From Phyllobacterium brassicacearum (GTDB lineage Bacteria > Pseudomonadota > Alphaproteobacteria > Rhizobiales > Rhizobiaceae): a stretch of 64,000 nt of DNA. Where the stretch lies: NCBI RefSeq assembly GCF_003010955.1, contig NZ_PGGO01000014.1:90724-154723 (forward strand). The letters are read 5' to 3'. This document shows positions 50,028-58,621 of this stretch, one piece after another. Each line of letters begins with the position of its first letter. Positions within the stretch are counted from its first letter, which is position 1. The notes beneath the pieces were generated by a model. The model did no database searches. It was not told the origin of the DNA and worked only from the letters and a program-made list of their open reading frames with translations. The position numbers and the translations under genes are program-made.

Positions 50028-51560
50028 ATGCGCATGAGCCAAGAGATACAACCGGCCACAGCCGCAGATATCGTGATCATTGGCTCAGGCATCGGCGGCG
50101 CGACAATGGCGGCAGGACTTGCCGCCTCGGGTGCGGATATTCTCATCCTTGAGGCGGGCGATCATCTGCCGGATCGTCCCGAGAATCGCGATCCCCGAGC
50201 GATCTTCCAGCGCGGCTTCTTCCGCCCGAAGGAAAGCTGGTACGACGAGACCGGTACCGCCTTCAACCCTGGGAACTACTACAATGTGGGCGGTAATTCG
50301 AAATTCTACGGGGCGGTGCTGACGCGCTATCGCTCCGAGGATTTCGAGGAGATGCAGCATTTGGAAGGTGTCTCTCCGGCCTGGCCCTTTCCCTATGACG
50401 AACTTGAACCATGGTATGGCAAGGCAGAGACGTTGTTTCAGGTACGCGGCGCACTGGGGGAGGATCCCACAGAGCCACATCATTCGACGCCCTATGTGTT
50501 TCCACCAGTACCGGATGAGCCGCCCATCGCAGTTTTGCGTGAACGGCTGAAAAGCGTCGGCGTTCATCCGGCCTCCTTGCCCCTCGGCGTCGATATAGAC
50601 ACCTGGCTCTCGTACGGTGAGACGCCGTGGGATGCGCATCCCAATAGCTTTAATGGCAAGATGGATGCCGAGACGACCGCGCTCGCGGCAGCTCTGAAGC
50701 ATAAGAACGTCCAGCTCCAGACCAATTCGCGCGTTACACGGCTTGAAACCGCCCCCGATGGAAGGACCATTACAGGAGTTCACTATGAAAGGGATGGGGT
50801 AAGCCATGTCTTGAGGCCGAAGCTTGTCATTCTCTCTGCTGGCGCAGTTCAATCTGCCGCTTTGCTGTTGCGTTCGGCAGATGACGCCCATCCATCGGGA
50901 CTAGCCAACAGCTCGGATCAGGTCGGGCGCAACTTCATGAATCACAATCTATCGGCTGTGGTCGGCTTCGATCGCCGTTTCAGGAATGACTCGGTCTATC
51001 AGAAGACTTTCGGTTTCAACGACTTCTATTTGTCGGATGGCAGTGGTGGTGCGCCACTAGGAAATGTGCAACTGCTTGGACGCATCAGCGCTCCGGTGCT
51101 GAAGTCAGACCTCAACCTCGTACCTGAATGGCTTCTCAGCCGATTCTGCAACCATACTGTGGATTTTCTCGCCATGAGTGAGGATGTACCAAAGCCGGAA
51201 AGCCGGGTTCGCGTCGATGGTGGCAAGATTATTTTGCAATGGATTCGCAGCAACTGGGCTGCGCACCAGAAACTGGTGGCGCAAATCAAGAGCATATTGC
51301 GTGACGCCGGGTTCCCTCTGGTCGTGTCCAAGGCCTTCGACCGCAAGACGCCCTCACATCAGTGTGGTACGGTTCGCATGGGAACAGATCCGGGGCAGGC
51401 GCCTCTCGATATCTTCTGCCGGGCGTTTGAGCACCCCAACCTATTTGTGGTCGATGCAGCGTTTTTGCCTACGTCTGCTGCAGTCAATCCCGCGCTAACG
51501 ATCGCGGCCCAGGCGCTGCGTGTAGCGGACCACATTGCAACGAAGGAACTAGCCCGATGA
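50028..51560 (+). CDS. GMC-family FAD oxidoreductase (glucoside 3-dehydrogenase / gluconate 2-dehydrogenase-like)
   Basis: FAD enzyme of 510 residues. N-terminal IVIIGSGIGGATMAAGLAA; then the FAD region YYNVGGNSKFYGAVL; catalytic histidine in HQCGTVRMGTDPG and asparagine in VNPALTIAAQALRVADHI. This is the subgroup of soluble sugar dehydrogenases that oxidise pyranose ring hydroxyls, not the alcohol-dehydrogenase type at 52323. Starts at ATG 50028 or 50034, with the Met pair in frame. Next to an anhydrofructose-reductase-like gene it may oxidise an anhydrohexitol or glycoside. Confidence 0.85.
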   Translation: MRMSQEIQPATAADIVIIGSGIGGATMAAGLAASGADILILEAGDHLPDRPENRDPRAIFQRGFFRPKESWYDETGTAFNPGNYYNVGGNSKFYGAVLTRYRSEDFEEMQHLEGVSPAWPFPYDELEPWYGKAETLFQVRGALGEDPTEPHHSTPYVFPPVPDEPPIAVLRERLKSVGVHPASLPLGVDIDTWLSYGETPWDAHPNSFNGKMDAETTALAAALKHKNVQLQTNSRVTRLETAPDGRTITGVHYERDGVSHVLRPKLVILSAGAVQSAALLLRSADDAHPSGLANSSDQVGRNFMNHNLSAVVGFDRRFRNDSVYQKTFGFNDFYLSDGSGGAPLGNVQLLGRISAPVLKSDLNLVPEWLLSRFCNHTVDFLAMSEDVPKPESRVRVDGGKIILQWIRSNWAAHQKLVAQIKSILRDAGFPLVVSKAFDRKTPSHQCGTVRMGTDPGQAPLDIFCRAFEHPNLFVVDAAFLPTSAAVNPALTIAAQALRVADHIATKELAR

Positions 51561-52321
51561 AACCGGTCGCACTCATCACAGGTGCCCGGCGCGGAATCGG
51601 GCTTGGTATTGCCAAAGCATTGGCCGCCCGGGGATATGATCTCGCAATCACGGATATCGTTCGTGATGAGGCAAGCGATTCCGCTGTCCAGGTGTTGGAA
51701 GCGCTGGGCGCTACGGCATTGTTCCTTGAAGCTGACATTGCCGATATCGCCGAACACGACGAGACCGTTCAGTCGGTCATGGATCGCTTTGGCTGTATCG
51801 ATTGCTTGGTCAACAATGCTGGTATCGGCTCCAAAGTACGTGGCGACTTTCTTGATCTTAAGCCGGCTAATTATAATGCAATTTTCGACATAAATTTGCG
51901 TGGTACAGTGTTCTTCACACAAAGTGTGCTGAGGGCGATGCTTGCTCATTACCGCGATCGCGTGGCGCGCACGATCATCAATATCACGTCAGTTTCCGCC
52001 GAAATGACCTCGCCGGAACGCCTCGATTATTGCATGACAAAGGCTGCTTTGGCTGCCTTCACCCAAGGCCTCGCCCTGCGTCTGGCAGATCAGGGCATCA
52101 GCGTCTTCGACGTGCGCCCCGGCATTATTCGCTCGGATATGACATCCGTCGTCGCTGCCAAATACGACAAGCGGATCGCCGACGGACTTGTGCCAATGAA
52201 ACGTTGGGGTGAGCCGGACGATCTTGGTCGCATTGTTGCGGCACTCGCAAGCGGTGATTTCAATTTTGCAACGGGCTCCATCATCAATGCCGACGGCGCC
52301 CTCTCGATAAGCAGGCTTTGA
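51557..52321 (+). CDS. SDR-family dehydrogenase
   Basis: Short-chain dehydrogenase of 254 residues: ITGARRGIGLGIAKALAARG, an aspartate after strand 2 (AITDIV) suggesting NAD, NNAGIG, and YCMTKAALAAF with catalytic Tyr and Lys. ATGA overlap with the preceding GMC gene and 1-bp gap to the next one, so tightly coupled. 3-oxoacyl reductase and sugar or polyol dehydrogenase are both possible. Confidence 0.85.
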   Translation: MKPVALITGARRGIGLGIAKALAARGYDLAITDIVRDEASDSAVQVLEALGATALFLEADIADIAEHDETVQSVMDRFGCIDCLVNNAGIGSKVRGDFLDLKPANYNAIFDINLRGTVFFTQSVLRAMLAHYRDRVARTIINITSVSAEMTSPERLDYCMTKAALAAFTQGLALRLADQGISVFDVRPGIIRSDMTSVVAAKYDKRIADGLVPMKRWGEPDDLGRIVAALASGDFNFATGSIINADGALSISRL

Positions 52322-52322
52322 A

Positions 52323-53978
52323 ATGAACTACGACTACATCATCACCGGCGCTGGACCTGCGGGCTGTGTACTCGCTAACCGCCTGAGCGAAGACCCAGCC
52401 GTGACAGTCCTTCTGCTGGAAGCTGGCGGTGGGGACTGGAACCCGCTGTTTCACATGCCGGCAGGCTTTGCCAAGATGACAAAGGGTGTCGCGAGCTGGG
52501 GATGGGAGACGGTGCCGCAAAAGCACATGAAGAATCGTGTCCTCCGCTACACGCAGGCAAAGGTCATTGGCGGCGGTTCCAGTATCAATGCTCAGCTTTA
52601 CACTCGCGGAAATGCAACCGATTACGACCTTTGGGCGAAGGAGGAAGGTTGTTCAGGCTGGAGCTACCGTGACGTATTGCCATACTTCAAACGGGCAGAG
52701 GACAATCAGCGTTTCGCCGACGACTACCATTCCTATGGCGGACCCTTAGGCGTGTCGATGCCAGCAGCGACTTTGCCCATCTGCGACGCCTATATTCGAG
52801 CCGGACAGGAACTGGGCATCCCCTACAACCACGATTTCAATGGTCATCAGCAGGCAGGTGTTGGTTTCTATCAGCTGACACAGCGGAACCGCCGCAGATC
52901 TTCGGCGTCGATGGCATATCTGAGCCCGATCAGGGACCGGAAAAACCTGACGATACGTATGGGCGCGCAGGTTTCAAAGGTTGTGGTCGAGGGAAAACGC
53001 GCGACTGGTGTGGAAATCATCAATGGCAATACGCGCGAGGTCGTTCGCGCGAATCGCGAGGTCCTGGTAAGTTCGGGTGCGATCGGATCGGCGAAACTTC
53101 TGTTGCAGTCCGGTATCGGCCCCGCCGGCCATCTGAAAAATGTCGGCATACCGGTTATGCACGATCTGCCCGGGGTGGGCGAGAATTTGCAGGACCACCT
53201 TGACCTGTTCGTCATTTGCGAATGTACCGGAGATCATACTTATGATGGGGTGGCCAAACTGCACCGGACATTATGGGCCGGGCTGCAATATGTGCTCTTC
53301 CGCTCCGGACCCGTAGCGTCGAGCCTGTTCGAAACCGGTGGCTTTTGGTACGCCGATCCAGACGCACGCTCCCCCGATATCCAGTTCCATCTGGGACTTG
53401 GCTCCGGCATTGAGGCAGGAGTCGAGCGACTGAAGAATGCCGGAGTGACACTCAACTCGGCCTATCTGCATCCGCGGTCGCGCGGCACAGTTCGCCTGCA
53501 GTCGGGTAATCCCGCGGCTGCACCACTGATCGACCCGAACTACTGGAGCGACCCGCATGATCGCAAGATGTCGATTGAAGGGTTGAAGATCGCCCGTGAG
53601 CTCATGAGTCAGGAAGCGTTGAAGCCCTTCGTCATGGCCGAGCGCCTGCCTGGACCGAAGTATAATTCAGATGAGGAGCTGTTCGACTACGGCTGCGCCA
53701 ATGCCAAGACTGATCACCACCCGGTCGGGACGTGCAAGATGGGCACGGATCCCATGGCCGTCGTCGATCTTGAACTCAAAGTTCGAGGACTGGAGGGCTT
53801 GCGCGTCTGCGACAGTTCGGTAATACCGCGCGTCCCGTCATGCAACACCAACGCCCCGACGATCATGATGGGCGAAAAGGGCGCCGATATGATTCGCCAG
53901 CTGACGCCGTTGCCGCCGGCGATTTTCAGCCATGAAATGAACGAAAGGCGTCCACGCGCCCGTGCGAACATCCGCTGA
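52323..53978 (+). CDS. GMC-family FAD alcohol dehydrogenase (choline-dehydrogenase-like)
   Basis: FAD enzyme of 551 residues: YIITGAGPAGCVLANRLSED, the GMC signature around KVIGGGSSINAQLYTRGN, GAIGSAKLLLQSGIGP, catalytic His in HHPVGTCKMGTDP and Asn in NTNAPTIMMGEKGADMI. This group oxidises primary alcohols to aldehydes (choline, alkanols, polyethylene glycol). It could feed the ALDH at 44169. Last gene of the island; a GC hairpin follows. Confidence 0.88.
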   Translation: MNYDYIITGAGPAGCVLANRLSEDPAVTVLLLEAGGGDWNPLFHMPAGFAKMTKGVASWGWETVPQKHMKNRVLRYTQAKVIGGGSSINAQLYTRGNATDYDLWAKEEGCSGWSYRDVLPYFKRAEDNQRFADDYHSYGGPLGVSMPAATLPICDAYIRAGQELGIPYNHDFNGHQQAGVGFYQLTQRNRRRSSASMAYLSPIRDRKNLTIRMGAQVSKVVVEGKRATGVEIINGNTREVVRANREVLVSSGAIGSAKLLLQSGIGPAGHLKNVGIPVMHDLPGVGENLQDHLDLFVICECTGDHTYDGVAKLHRTLWAGLQYVLFRSGPVASSLFETGGFWYADPDARSPDIQFHLGLGSGIEAGVERLKNAGVTLNSAYLHPRSRGTVRLQSGNPAAAPLIDPNYWSDPHDRKMSIEGLKIARELMSQEALKPFVMAERLPGPKYNSDEELFDYGCANAKTDHHPVGTCKMGTDPMAVVDLELKVRGLEGLRVCDSSVIPRVPSCNTNAPTIMMGEKGADMIRQLTPLPPAIFSHEMNERRPRARANIR

Positions 53979-53991
53979 TCCAGACAGAAAG

Positions 53992-54007
53992 GGGGGCAAT
54001 CGCCCCC
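53992..54007. terminator. Short GC hairpin between convergent genes
   Basis: GGGGGC pairs with GCCCCC around AATC, 13 bp after the GMC stop and before the minus-strand DUF982 stop. The T-run is weak (GGTTCT). Confidence 0.55.
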
Positions 54008-54011
54008 GGTT

Positions 54012-54269
54012 CTACTGATGTAATCGTGTGTCGAGGAAAATGCCCGCTTCGCGCGCGGCACTGATAAAGGCATGCCGAGCTTTGTGCGCGGGTTTCCAGC
54101 CGTCAAGGGCATCGAGACAGGCTTGCAGCGCACGCCTATAGCTTGGTCCCTTCTTGGACGGCCAGTAAGATCGCAGACACTCTATCGCTTCCCAAACGCT
54201 GGAAACCGCTCGTTGACCGGTAGCTCCAAGGGTAACCATAACGGGGATGGGAAAACGCTTGTCGTTCAT
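54012..54269 (-). CDS. DUF982 domain protein
   Basis: An 85-residue protein of the DUF982 family, which is common and multi-copy in rhizobia. Pattern: FPIPVMVTLGATGQRAVSSV, an IECLRSYWP segment, a central CLDALDG, then ARHAFISAAREAGIFL. GGAGGAAG precedes the start at 54269; an in-frame ATG at 54281 is also possible. No known function. Single gene, convergent with the GMC gene. Confidence 0.82.
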   Translation of the reverse strand: MNDKRFPIPVMVTLGATGQRAVSSVWEAIECLRSYWPSKKGPSYRRALQACLDALDGWKPAHKARHAFISAAREAGIFLDTRLHQ

Positions 54270-54424
54270 TACTTCCTCCATGAATGTCGGACAGTTCAGC
54301 TTCGCTCCGATGCTCGGCTGAGCTGATCACAGTAATGCGTCGGGAGTCAGTCTGGTTCCATGACAACTTGGCGAAATATTCTTGATCATCGTTGGTACGA
54401 ATCACGTGGCATTCCGCAAGGGTA

Positions 54425-55642
54425 TCACCGAACTCGTGGACGCACCAACCATCCGTAGACGGCTCCGGCCGCCAGGAGCACGCAGGTGCCGAGAAATACC
54501 GCGCGCATACCGAAATGACCGCCTATGAAACCACCAGCCAGTGGCCCGACTACCTGGCCCACATATTGGGAGGAGGTGGCATAGCCGAGGATGGTGCCGG
54601 CGACGTTGTCGGGAACATTGTGCCGGATCACGGCAGTAATGCAGGGCAGTAACCCACCGAGCGAAAGTCCCATCAGAAAACGCATGACGATCAGCTGCCA
54701 GCCTTGCGTTACGAAGGCTTGGGGGATCAGCAACAGCGCCGATACGGCAAGGGCGGCAACTATTACGTTCCAATGGCCGATACGATCGGCGAGCTTGCCA
54801 AGGCGCGAAGCTGAAAGGATGCTACCCAGTGCTGCCGCGGACATGACCATGCCGGCAATAAGCGTTATGCGGGAGGGATCGTCGACCAGCTGGGCGACGT
54901 AGACGGTGATAATGGGTTCTATTGACATGTTTGCCAGCATCAGGAGCATACCAGCCAGAAGCATGACAACAACCGGCCGTTTGTCCGGGATGGACGCCCA
55001 TCCGCTCGCTTGCCGCTCCGCACGTGTTTTCGGCGGACGTCGCTCTTCCTTGATGAAAAAGCTTGTAGCCAAAAAGGTGACGAATATGACAGCACCTGCG
55101 AGCCAGAACGTCTGGCGAATACCGATCAGGGGCGGTAATGCCCCGCCGATCAGCGGGCCAACAAGATTGCCTGCCATGATACCTGAGGAAAGCGTCCCGA
55201 GCGCCCATGCGGTGCGCGCTTTGGGTGTCTGTGTGGCTACGAGCACGGTGGAGCCCGAGGCATAGCCTCCAAGCAGGCCTGTCAGCAGGCGCAGAAACAC
55301 CAGTTGCCAGACGTCCATTGCCATGCCCATAAGCGACATGGCAATGGCCATCCCAAGGCTGGCGCGGATGAGCATCGATTTCCGACCGTAGAGATCAGCC
55401 AGACGGCCCCAAAGTGGAGCCACAAGCGCAGCCGTAAAAAAGGTTGCGCCAAAGGCTACACCCGACCACTGCACAATCGCTGCATGATCCTTGACGCCCA
55501 ACTGTTCCACATAAAGTGGCAGGAACGGGAGAATCAGAGTCATCGCGACGATCGTGGTGAACGAGCCAAGAAAGCACACAACGAGATTTTGCCGCCAGTA
55601 GGAAGACTCCGTCGAATGTTCAGCCTCACCAGTGCCGGTCAT
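54425..55642 (-). CDS. MFS transporter, multidrug-efflux (MdtG-like) type
   Basis: Transporter of 405 residues with twelve predicted membrane segments. The MFS motif A is GRLADLYGRKSMLI between segments 2 and 3, with a second copy SRLGKLADRIGHW in the second half. LLTGLLGGYASGSTVLVATQ and GLSLGGLLPCITAVIR suit the DHA1 drug:H+ antiporter group. No regulator beside it. Divergent from the DUF4864 gene with about 200 bp between. Sugar efflux is an alternative. Confidence 0.85.
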   Translation of the reverse strand: MTGTGEAEHSTESSYWRQNLVVCFLGSFTTIVAMTLILPFLPLYVEQLGVKDHAAIVQWSGVAFGATFFTAALVAPLWGRLADLYGRKSMLIRASLGMAIAMSLMGMAMDVWQLVFLRLLTGLLGGYASGSTVLVATQTPKARTAWALGTLSSGIMAGNLVGPLIGGALPPLIGIRQTFWLAGAVIFVTFLATSFFIKEERRPPKTRAERQASGWASIPDKRPVVVMLLAGMLLMLANMSIEPIITVYVAQLVDDPSRITLIAGMVMSAAALGSILSASRLGKLADRIGHWNVIVAALAVSALLLIPQAFVTQGWQLIVMRFLMGLSLGGLLPCITAVIRHNVPDNVAGTILGYATSSQYVGQVVGPLAGGFIGGHFGMRAVFLGTCVLLAAGAVYGWLVRPRVR

Positions 55643-55838
55643 GGATTAATTTGCCGGACGATCGGGTTGATGAGTGATAGTCATGGAGATTGGATGTCCG
55701 TATCGGCAGCGCCCAATACGCCCCTCATTGCAAGAGCGCGGGTATAGCGCTACTTTTTCACCAGTCTGCTGCAATAGCAATGTCGCTTGGAGCAGAAAGC
55801 GGCAACTGGTCGCGGCGAGATGCGTGAGGAGAAAGCGC

Positions 55839-56261
55839 ATGCTCAGAGCATCATCATACGTGTTGGCTGTGGGTGGGTTCCTGATATGGGTTGGGCCGGG
55901 CAATGCCGAGGAACCCGTCGATACGGCGCAATCGATAATCAGGAGTCAGATCAACGCCTTTCTCAACGATGATGCATCAGCGGCATATTCCTTCGCATCT
56001 CCCGCCATTCAAGGGAAGTTTCCCAACCAGAATCTGTTCTTTGAGATGGTCAAACGTACCTATCGGCCGGTTTATCGGCCCGGCAATTTTGCTTTCGGAC
56101 GAAACAAGGTTGTCGGCGACCAAGTGATCCAGGAAGTGTTGATTACCGGACCGGACGGCAAGGACTGGACTGCAGTCTACCAGCTGATCAAGCTGCCTGA
56201 CGGCACTTACAAGATCAACGGAGTGCAGATACTTCAATCAGCCCCTGGTCCGGCAATTTGA
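55839..56261 (+). CDS. Secreted DUF4864-type protein
   Basis: A 140-residue protein with a signal peptide (ends GPGNAEE) followed by an NTF2-like fold: IIRSQINAFLNDDASAAYSF, then FFEMVKRTYRPVYRPGNFAF and YQLIKLPDGTYKINGVQIL. GAGGAG lies 7 nt before ATG 55839; the frame is open further upstream but without a signal peptide. Function unknown. Its 3' end overlaps the convergent protease gene by 47 bp. Confidence 0.8.
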   Translation: MLRASSYVLAVGGFLIWVGPGNAEEPVDTAQSIIRSQINAFLNDDASAAYSFASPAIQGKFPNQNLFFEMVKRTYRPVYRPGNFAFGRNKVVGDQVIQEVLITGPDGKDWTAVYQLIKLPDGTYKINGVQILQSAPGPAI

Positions 56262-56886
56262 GACTGGCGGTGCGGGCGCCAACGTTTTTCAGCTTGGCAG
56301 TGTTGGTAACAGGAATGGCCCTACCAATACGGTCCCAGCCGGCAGAGTTCTGCGACTGCCGCGCGTAGTACCGGTACGAGGTGCTTGACCAGTCCTTCAC
56401 CGAATTGCTGCGGCTATCAAGAATAAGGTCGCCAGCCGACGTGCGCGCGGTAAGCACGACATGACCTTCGTTGCTGAACGGCAGACGCGCTACCGTGAGC
56501 AGCAGCGATGCAGCTGGCCAGCCACGTTTCATCAGCTCGCGTTTTTTCAGGATTGCGAAATCTTCGCAGTCTCCCGCCTTTGTCGGGATGGTCCACAGAT
56601 CTTCCACCCCATTCGTCCGCATGTCGGTTTGCTGCCTGATGCGCGAATTGACAGCCATGTTGACCGACTGAAGCTGCTGCCTTTTTTCGTCCGTCAGTTG
56701 CACCACCCTTGCCCCGGACCGGGTGTTGCAAATGCTGGCAAGGCGTCCGCAGAACGAACGAAAGGCCGGTGGGCCGAAGCCCTTCCCTTTGAGCTGCATC
56801 TCGGTGCCTCCGGCATAAGCTGTAGCCGGAATTACGATGGCCAGCGACAATGCTGTCACAGCCAACAAGGAATATTTGCGAATCAT
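56215..56886 (-). CDS. Transglutaminase-like cysteine protease (BTLCP, DUF920), secreted
   Basis: A 223-residue protein with a signal peptide (ends TAYA). Catalytic triad residues are visible: Cys in KAGDCEDFAILKK, His in NEGHVVLTA and Asp in LILDSRS. This is the bacterial transglutaminase-like cysteine proteinase family, often next to c-di-GMP adhesion systems (LapG type), though here no LapA or LapD partner is present. The Gly/Asn-rich surface-like protein at 57289 is the only nearby candidate target. Convergent overlap with the DUF4864 gene. Confidence 0.85.
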   Translation of the reverse strand: MIRKYSLLAVTALSLAIVIPATAYAGGTEMQLKGKGFGPPAFRSFCGRLASICNTRSGARVVQLTDEKRQQLQSVNMAVNSRIRQQTDMRTNGVEDLWTIPTKAGDCEDFAILKKRELMKRGWPAASLLLTVARLPFSNEGHVVLTARTSAGDLILDSRSNSVKDWSSTSYRYYARQSQNSAGWDRIGRAIPVTNTAKLKNVGARTASLKLPDQGLIEVSALR

Positions 56887-57288
56887 GCGCGCTCTCCGAC
56901 AAATGGGCAGGACGAACTTGCGCCTTAATTCGTTAAAATCGTGTTCTACGCGGTGAACTTATGAATCGATTATTAACATGCTGTTACAGCATGGTTTTCA
57001 CGACGTCTGACGCCTGCCGTCACAATTGAAGGGTATGAAAGTATCCACTGGAACAAACTGCGCCCTACACCCCGGCGCGTACTCTCGAGTTAGATCATAG
57101 GGTATATCCAGGAATATTGCATCAATCTTTTTATACCAGTTCTAAGCAGGATTTCTAAGTATGAAGCAAATATTATTGCCGCTACATATTCATCAAGCAA
57201 TAAAGCCATCAATGGCTAAGTGAAAAAACAACACATTTTCCTAGTATGGTGAGTTGCTTGTGTAAGTAAACTCTTGGGGAAATGTAAA
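56887..57288. other. AT-rich 402-bp intergenic region
   Basis: Divergent gap between the protease and the repeat-protein genes, clearly richer in A/T than its surroundings. It holds a small hairpin (CATGCTG with CAGCATG around TTA, 56977-56993). I see no convincing promoter pair, RNA gene or coding frame. The composition suggests either a regulatory region or recent acquisition of the repeat-protein gene. Confidence 0.5.
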
Positions 57289-58371
57289 ATGCGTAAAATA
57301 ATCAATAATAAAAATGGGGCAAGGCGCAGTGGTTTCTTCGCAATAGTGGCGATTTCCACCTTGGGTCTTATAGCAACAATCAGTCAGAGTGAAACGGCCT
57401 ATGCTCAAACCAAGCGGTCACTGTTTGCCAGCGCCGCGCAATGCCGAAAGCTGACGGAAAACAATGCGGCACAATGCTGCTTCGCTCTGAACAAGCGGGC
57501 GATCCTTACCAAAAAACAACTCGAAATGTGCCCTCCTCTGACGACCGCGGCGATCAGCACGCCGCTTAGTAAAAGCACTGACCACGAAGGGGGTAGAAGC
57601 AGTCGCAATGGAGGTCGCTCGAACAACGGAAGCTCGGGCGGCAGCGCCGCTGCTGGGAATACAGGCGGTGGCAGCGCAACTGCTGGGAATACAGGCGGTG
57701 GCGGCGCAACTGCTGGGAATACAGGCGGTGGCGGTGCAACTGCTGGAAATACCAGTGCTGGTGGCGGCGGCAACCAGGGCGGCAGCAACGACGGCGGCGG
57801 CAACAACGGCGGCGGCAACAATGGCGGCGGTAACAATGGCGGCGGCAACGACGGCGGCGGCAACAATGGCGGCAACAACGGCGGCGGTAACAATGGCGGC
57901 GGCAACGACGGCGGCGGCAACAACGGCGGCGGCAACAACGGCGGCGGTAACAATGGCGGCGGCAACAACGGCGGCGGCAACAACGGCGGCGGCGGCAACA
58001 ATGGCGGCGGTGGCAATGACCACGGTGGTGGGAATGATCACGGCGGCGGTGGTAACAATGGCGGCGGCAACAACGGCGGTGGTAATGGAAACAACGGCCA
58101 CGGCAATGATCCGGACGGCAATGACAGCTCTAACCCCGGTAACAGCAATAATGGGGATGGTACCGATGCAGACGGCTCGAACAACGGAAGCGACGGCAAT
58201 GGAGGCCAGGGCGGCGGCGATGGTGGTCAAGGTAGTGGCCAGGGTGGCGGCGATGGTGGTCAAGGCGGCGGACAGGGCGGCAGCGATGGTGGTCAAGGTG
58301 GTGGCCAGGGCGGCGGCAATGGCGGCCAAGGTGGCGGCAATCAGGGCGGTTCCGGCGGCAAGAACAAATAG
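57289..58371 (+). CDS. Secreted Gly/Asn-rich low-complexity repeat protein
   Basis: A 360-residue protein. Signal sequence at residues about 15-40 (ATISQSETAYAQ). Residues about 44-86 form a small domain with four cysteines (AAQCRKLTENNAAQCCFAL, then QLEMCPP). From about residue 100 the chain is low complexity: four imperfect GNTGGGSATA decapeptides, then about twenty NNGGG/NDGGG pentapeptides, and finally GGQGGGDGGQGSGQ units. It ends in GGKNK. GGGGA is 8 nt before ATG 57289. Extracellular or cell-wall-associated role likely; no named family recognised. No obvious outer-membrane anchor or RTX nonapeptides. Confidence 0.75.
   Translation: MRKIINNKNGARRSGFFAIVAISTLGLIATISQSETAYAQTKRSLFASAAQCRKLTENNAAQCCFALNKRAILTKKQLEMCPPLTTAAISTPLSKSTDHEGGRSSRNGGRSNNGSSGGSAAAGNTGGGSATAGNTGGGGATAGNTGGGGATAGNTSAGGGGNQGGSNDGGGNNGGGNNGGGNNGGGNDGGGNNGGNNGGGNNGGGNDGGGNNGGGNNGGGNNGGGNNGGGNNGGGGNNGGGGNDHGGGNDHGGGGNNGGGNNGGGNGNNGHGNDPDGNDSSNPGNSNNGDGTDADGSNNGSDGNGGQGGGDGGQGSGQGGGDGGQGGGQGGSDGGQGGGQGGGNGGQGGGNQGGSGGKNK
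57651..57770 (+). repeat. 30-bp tandem repeat coding for GNTGGG(S/G)ATA units
   Basis: GCTGGGAATACAGGCGGTGG recurs every 30 bp (about 57653, 57683 and 57713), with a shortened fourth copy carrying GAAATACC. Near identity between copies points to recent expansion by slippage or unequal exchange. Confidence 0.85.
57778..58105 (+). repeat. 15-bp minisatellite coding for NNGGG / NDGGG units
   Basis: GGCGGCGGCAACAAC-type units repeated about twenty times with variants (GACGGC, AATGGC) and occasional 12-bp units. Copy number probably varies between strains. Confidence 0.85.
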
Positions 58372-58412
58372 GCCAGTTGCTTGACCATCGCCTGAAAAGG
58401 TACGCAAACCAC

Positions 58413-58443
58413 AACAGGCTCCGCTTACTCGGCGGAGCCTGTT
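58413..58443. terminator. Terminator after the repeat-protein gene
   Basis: AACAGGCTCCGC pairs perfectly with GCGGAGCCTGTT around TTACTCG, followed by TTCTGTTG. It lies 41 bp after the stop and 19 bp before the end of the minus-strand small gene, so it may serve both. Confidence 0.85.
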
Positions 58444-58462
58444 TCTGTTGCAGGGCCGAGAA

Positions 58463-58594
58463 CTAGCGGCTGTATAGCCAGCCCGCAAAGAGTACCAGCA
58501 CCGTGACGACCACAAAAAGCACGACATAGGGCCGCATCGGCGTGAGGTACGGTTCATATTCGGTTTTAGGCGGGATGCGGTCGTTCGAGTCCAT
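58463..58594 (-). CDS. 43-residue single-span membrane protein
   Basis: A short reading frame ATG to TAG with the layout of a genuine small membrane protein: polar N-terminus MDSNDRIPPKTEYEPYLTPM, one hydrophobic segment (YVVLFVVVTVLVLFAGWLY) and a short SR tail. It is bounded by a terminator-like hairpin on its 3' side and another hairpin upstream. No family recognised. No strong Shine-Dalgarno site (AATGGACTC context), which lowers confidence. Confidence 0.55.
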   Translation of the reverse strand: MDSNDRIPPKTEYEPYLTPMRPYVVLFVVVTVLVLFAGWLYSR

Positions 58595-58621
58595 TTAATG
58601 ACCATAAGCCGGTGGTAGGGG

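Noticed and set aside
57651..57770. Evenly spaced 30-bp repeats resembling a CRISPR array
   Set aside because: The units are contiguous with no unique spacers and are in frame within a coding sequence.
57418..58605. Long minus-strand open frames (200-395 residues) across the repeat region
   Set aside because: They arise because GGC/AAC repeats read as Ala/Val/Ile- or Pro/Leu-rich strings in the other frames. No start signal, composition extreme, and the plus-strand frame has a signal peptide and ribosome site.
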